Source: Atriophallophorus winterbourni
Lineage: Eukaryota; Platyhelminthes; Trematoda; Plagiorchiida; Microphallidae
Assembly: GCA_013407085.1 (NCBI GenBank)
Contig: JACCGJ010001858.1
Coordinates: 1 to 64,000 of the forward strand
Reading direction: 5' to 3'
DNA length: 64,000 nucleotides
The translations under genes and the position numbers were made by a program. Under the pieces are notes generated by a model that saw only the letters and a program-made list of their open reading frames with translations, had not been told where the DNA came from and did no database searches. Shown here piece by piece: positions 50,001 through 56,000 of the stretch. Every line of letters starts with the position of its first letter. The stretch's first letter is position 1.

Positions 50001-53000
50001 ATAAGATCTCATCCTCTGGACTGAGAGCTTGTGTGCATCAGTAAATTCTCTAACTAATGTTGTTACCTGTTTAACCTCTGAATATAGTAAGGATGTGTGT
50101 TAAACGTATTTTCCGAAATATGCAACCGCTGGGATTCAAATGTGGATTATCGGATTACAAGTTGAACGGCATCAGCTATTATTGTAAATCACGAGCGTAA
50201 CATCGCTCTACGACACATCAGATGAGTAGGAAGTCCCGAACAGAGCGATCACGAGAATCGAAAATTCGTAGTTATTCGAGTTTCTGAAGGATTGCATTAA
50301 AACATTTCGAGTGACAACATTTTGGGAAGTATGAGCAGATGGACAACGTCAGCCGTAATCGAATGATACGCAATTCATTGATGTAGGTCAAACGAGCCCT
50401 GTGTAGCTTGGACTTGAAGTGTACCGGCGTGTACCCAATTGATTGACAAATCTGATTGAAATTAAAACCGGTAGGCGTTTCAGGATCCGTGTTGCGTTGT
50501 TTTTGTTGTGTGTAAGAATCTCCGCCTTTGACCAATCGGCTTCTCTTGTGCTGCGATTCGAGTTGGACAGGTTGACCTCATGGATAAAACGAGACACCAT
50601 CGATGTGTATGCATGCGACGCGAAATATAACGCGGTTATTGTTATGCCGATGATCTGAATGTTGTGACAAGTGGCTAGATGGTCGCCAGCAGTCAGTTCC
50701 AGCCTATCTCTCCACCCGCTACAATACCTGCGGTAATAACGTGCCCCAAAATTGAGTATCATTGTACTAATTAAATGTTTGGAAGTATGTTGTACACCTA
50801 GCTGATGAAAATTATCACAATGTGATTATTCTGCGCAATCATTGAGTTTCAATTGTTAATTCTCTGTACAAGATTAATTGTAGATGGTGGCTAATCAAGC
50901 AAAGTGATCAATTGAGAAACCTTATTGATCATAGCTCCAGCTAGATCCAAATTTGTTATTATTACATTGTTTGACCATTGATAATAATTTGTCATACTGT
51001 CTCCACAAAAACGGTAACCGGAAAAAAAGCGGTTTTTTTATTTCAAGTGAGGAAGGGTAAGCAAAATACTATATTGATAATTAGTGAGCATACTAGATAT
51101 TTCATCGGGAATCATTCAGATATGTTGTTGTTGAAAGTCGTGATTCTTAACAAGAACCCTAATTAATCTTACTTTCAAAGCCTAGCTTGATTTACCACAT
51201 TACTCCTGCTTCGTGGCTTACTACAATTAACAATATTGTCTCCATCGGAGGATAGCAAACAGCCGAGAACCGGTTGGGAAGTGAATTGTCTTACTTTAAT
51301 AACAATAATCTTCAAATAATTTTTAAAAGCAATGAACACCGCTCTGATCACACTTTGAATCTAACATTTTCTGCTTTACAACTATTTATCGACGCTACAT
51401 TACATTATCTCCGTTAACAGAAGACAAACTGCTGGAATTCAAGGTTACTCAAGACAAGAAACAAGAATCGCTTGTACACGTCTGTCTTGGAGAAAATGCG
51501 TTGAATGGGAGCGAAGCCTCGAAGACACAATGTCCCTACAAATACACAATTTATTATGGCGAAAAGTATCAACGGTTGACAAGAAGCATAGAATTTCTGT
51601 GTTTTGAAAAATGTGTCTCTTTGTTCTTGGCTCGATTCGGTGAGTTACGATCGGAAGTCTGGTTATAAAAATTCCCATTTTCAACAGAACACATATATGT
51701 GGAGTGAATGTAATCCTCTCCGGATTTTTATAACAAGCTGTAACATACATACGCAAGAAAATGGAAAAAATGAAACTGATCAATAACACACCCTAACGAA
51801 AACAAAGATCAATATCACGTATTATTTATCAAGCTGGTTAGACCAATATCGATCTGCCGGCCGTCGTTTACACGCTCTCTCAAAATGTGTACAAAGACTT
51901 GGCTGGAATATTTTGAGAACGGCTGAAGCAATAGCGATCAAAATCTATTGAGCGAACTTGTGTGTTCAAGAACGCTTAGTACGTGATCTCGCTCATGACC
52001 TTGGCCAACATCGATATCGATCGAACCAGCATGAGCGATAACACGTAACAGTCACTAAAACTTGAACTCATATTCACATATTCGATATGCAAGGAATGTG
52101 TATTCGATTTGCCAAGAATCCGGAATTAATGAAATAATTTTACAAAAAAATTCTTTTCTAGAGCAATGGAACACGGTGAAATACCCATGAATAGTCTTTC
52201 AAAAAGAGCGTACAATATTTAAAACAGATTGGTGTGGTTGACCTGCCTTTAAACTTTTAATTAAAAATGTTACTCACATCCCTCGCAATTAAAATCGACT
52301 GAAAATGTTGCTTTTTAATAAAATGAGCAGTGGTGTCACGCCACCTGGAGAACGTAGACATTCTGTTTCCAAATGACAAAGAACATGAACTAGGAACTGG
52401 ATTGTAAGTGAATAAACAGAATCATCCTATCGGCACATTTTATTATTTTTGAAATTTTCACGATCAATGCAAAAAATAGGTTGCAACGATGTAATTTGTT
52501 TATTCTTTATACCAAATAGCATTATTTAGTTATGTTTACTCTCCGAAATAACAAATAATCATGTAATGTCCCATATAGTCCAGTGGAATTCTTACCACGA
52601 GTCGAGGTGTAGGTGTCGTCAAATCAAATGCATCGAAGACGGGTCCATATTTCAAATGAACGCTTTCACGCTGGGTACGGCAACAATAGTTTCGAAGTGG
52701 CCATTCTAAATGAAACAGGCACGTCCAACCTTGCTATGCATGCTCCATGGTTTTCATGATTATGGGCAACGTGCCAGGAAAGAAGGTTCTGAAGATCCGT
52801 CGTAGCATTCCTAGAAGCTTGGAAGCACGCTTGTAGATGACCTCACAATGGAAGAGAACGCCCCCTAGTCAAGAGCCTATTATGCAACTGAAATGGAAGC
52901 ACAGTGAAATATTATAAGAGAATTCGTCAGCTTACGCTTGATCGCGCCGATCGGCACAGATTTCTGTTTTGTCGACCGGTCTCGTCAAAATAGGTTTCCC

Positions 53001-56000
53001 TCGAACTCTCGCCAGTTAAGTCGAGTTTGTCCAACCTAGCCAAGCGCACATCGTTTAATAGCAAGTGTCCATCCTCTGGTCTAATTTAGAGCCAAGTTCT
53101 CCTTTGAACTACTCTTTCACAATTCATAGTGAACACAATTTCCAGCGTTTTTCTTAAAGCAGTTATCAGTTTTCTTGTACGTTGTGGTCTTTTATTGTGC
53201 CAAAGTATCGTTCTGCAGTCCGATCGATGTGTCTAAATTGGCTTTCTTCACTAGTGTACTTCACGCTCCGTACAACATGTTGCATATTGATTATAATACA
53301 GTAACATGCATGCTGTTGTAATGCGACCCATACATGTTTTCATCCCTTCCTGTGCGAAACTGAAACGATGGTGATTTAGATATTAGTTTTTTCAACACGT
53401 CGTCAGAAACAGAGATACGAGTTTTGCTTCCACAGGAAGTAACATTTCATTTACCAAGTTCGCTTAACGTTGCAGTGATTGTCCGATCTCTGCCTCAGTT
53501 TCAACAGTATTTGTAGGGTAAATGCAACACATCCAATGGCTAGAAACTTGATTTTTACTCATCCTCGATTGAGTGGTAGTATGCAGCTGTTTTCGTTTTT
53601 ATACACATGACGTAAAAAATAACACTGAAAGGAAATTGTTGACACATTTTTAAAATTACTTGACATTCTCACCTTGCCTGTCGGTGTTACGTTTGATTAA
53701 CGAAAGCTACTGCTGGAATTTCTACTTTTTGGTTCGCTTTGATGTTAACAAGTAAAACCACGCATTATGCAGGCAGTGGTACGTTCTCATACACTAAGCT
53801 ATTTCTAAGGTTATAGCTAACATATTTTACTTATGGCTAGCGTTCAAACATTAATTAATGAAGATTGCCAAAACATGTTAGAATCGTGCTTGCAACAGCA
53901 CAGCATGTTCAAATGCGGCACAACTGATATAATTTACACGAATGCGATTACATTAGCATTTTATTCATTTAAACCAATGCGATTTACGTTTCGACAGCAT
54001 ACCGAAACTTTTCGCTGAAAATTGACCGTACATCCAACTTTACCTCTAAAATTGTTGTCGATAATCGATGGTAACATTGTCTTGTCAATAAATATACAAT
54101 CATTCAGCTATTAAAGGGATACATATTCTTATATTCGATTATTGCATCAGCTATCGCTTTTAAAATGTCAAAATCCAACTGCTACTGAATTGCTCTCAAG
54201 TGATTTGACTACATAGTCATTATATATTTGCATCATAGTTCGTTTCGTAGGATAAAATAACTGTCACATAATCCCCACTCACTTATTCTCCAGTTTGATA
54301 CCTTCTGAAAAATGCAGAATAGATTCAAATGAATTTATTTAGCGGGATAGAAACGCAATTGATTTTAAGAACGTTAATCTTTCCGTAGTTGAGTATCGCA
54401 GAATTGCTTGAGATGCACTGGCACATATCTCAGCATACTTCTTTTTCTGTTTGATATGAACTCCAGCACTTGCTTAAAGAACCGAGGCCGTTTGCTGTCG
54501 GCAATCCTTTCGCAAACCGTTAAGAAATGTCCACATGGTGCAATGTTGAAACATCAAACTTGGTGTCACTTTGGAGGGACGGGATAGTGCATGTTGGGTC
54601 ATTCCTTCTTATACTGTTTTGATGCCTGTTGAGTGTCTGCAAGATAGCAATTTTTAGGTAATGCCATCAAAGTGCTGAATGACAGACCGAATGTGACCGA
54701 TGTCCGTGAGGCAGAGGGGATTGCATTACTTGTTTCACATTTTTCCTTCATTTTAACCACCGCATTCTTCGCCAAAACGTTTTAGTTGTTGCATTCGTGA
54801 TTGTGAAGTGCAAAAATACGTACGATATCATCGCTAGACGTAGCTAATCTCTCTCCACACTTGTGTGTGACAAACTCACTACATCTCGTACTAAAATTGC
54901 TATCATTTGATTGTTTCTCGAAACAAAACTCGTTTCCATGTAAATTAATGTCATTCGAACTTTGCTACTAGTACCATATTCAAGAGTCTTTTCACACATT
55001 CAAATATCTTCTTATCTTAAATCTTATTTTAAATAACTTTCTTGGGGATTAAATGTCTGGGAATTAAGTGTCTGACGATTAAGTGACCGGACACCGATTT
55101 TTATATGATACATAAATGGGTAAGACAATTTACGTTGTTTCTTTATTGATAAAATTCAAAGTATGTGTACTGGAGTTACAATCCTGCCATGTTATGACGA
55201 GCATACATGAATGATGGATATGTTAGAAAATGTTTATGATTTACTTATTATTATTTGTTTTATATAGTTATTCCAGAACATATTCATACTTGAATGTACA
55301 TCGTACGAAGAACAGATTGTTAGATTTTGCAACATATAAACTGGGATGACGTGGTTAATGTTAGTTTTGTTTAAAGTCAGATTTTTAATAATAAGTAGTA
55401 TATGACGTTCGAAAAGCAGGACAGAAGCACACGACCGGGTTCGCGGTTATTGCCGCTCAGCAGGTGTGCGTATCCATGACCTGTCATTCGAACGCCGTTC
55501 TGACTTTGTGCTAAACCCATTTATTTGCGATTTCGAGGATAAATCGTCATTTGCAAATTGAAATTTAGCTTTTTATATGGGGACTAATCTAAGTCCCACA
55601 ATTGGAGCAACGTAGCACCGATAACATGTTAGTTTTTTTCAAAGTCAGATTTTTAATAATAAGTAGTATATGACGTTCGAAAAGCAGGACAGAAGCACAC
55701 GACCGGTTTCGCGGTTATTGCCGCTCATCAGATGTGCGTATCCGTGACCTGAAATTCGAACGCCGTTCTGACTTTGTGCTCAACCCATTTATTTGCGATT
55801 TCGAGGATAAATCCTCATTTGCAAATTGAAATTTAGCTTTTTATATGGGGACTAATCTAAGTCCCACAGTTGCAGCAATGTAGCACCGATAACTGTTTGG
55901 AATATTTTTGCAACATTACCATAACAGTTATCGGTGCTACATTGCTCTAACTGTGGGACTTAGATTAGTCCCCATATAAAAAGCTAAATTTCAATTTGCA

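Larger units (their letters stand above)
47699..51420. other. intron after exon 11
   Basis: 3.7 kb. It is packed with retroelement pieces: short repeat (48090), dispersed repeat (48276-48580), two antisense CR1 fragments and a sense CR1 tail (48679-49820), and a GIY-YIG-like fragment (50272-50762). Confidence 0.6.
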
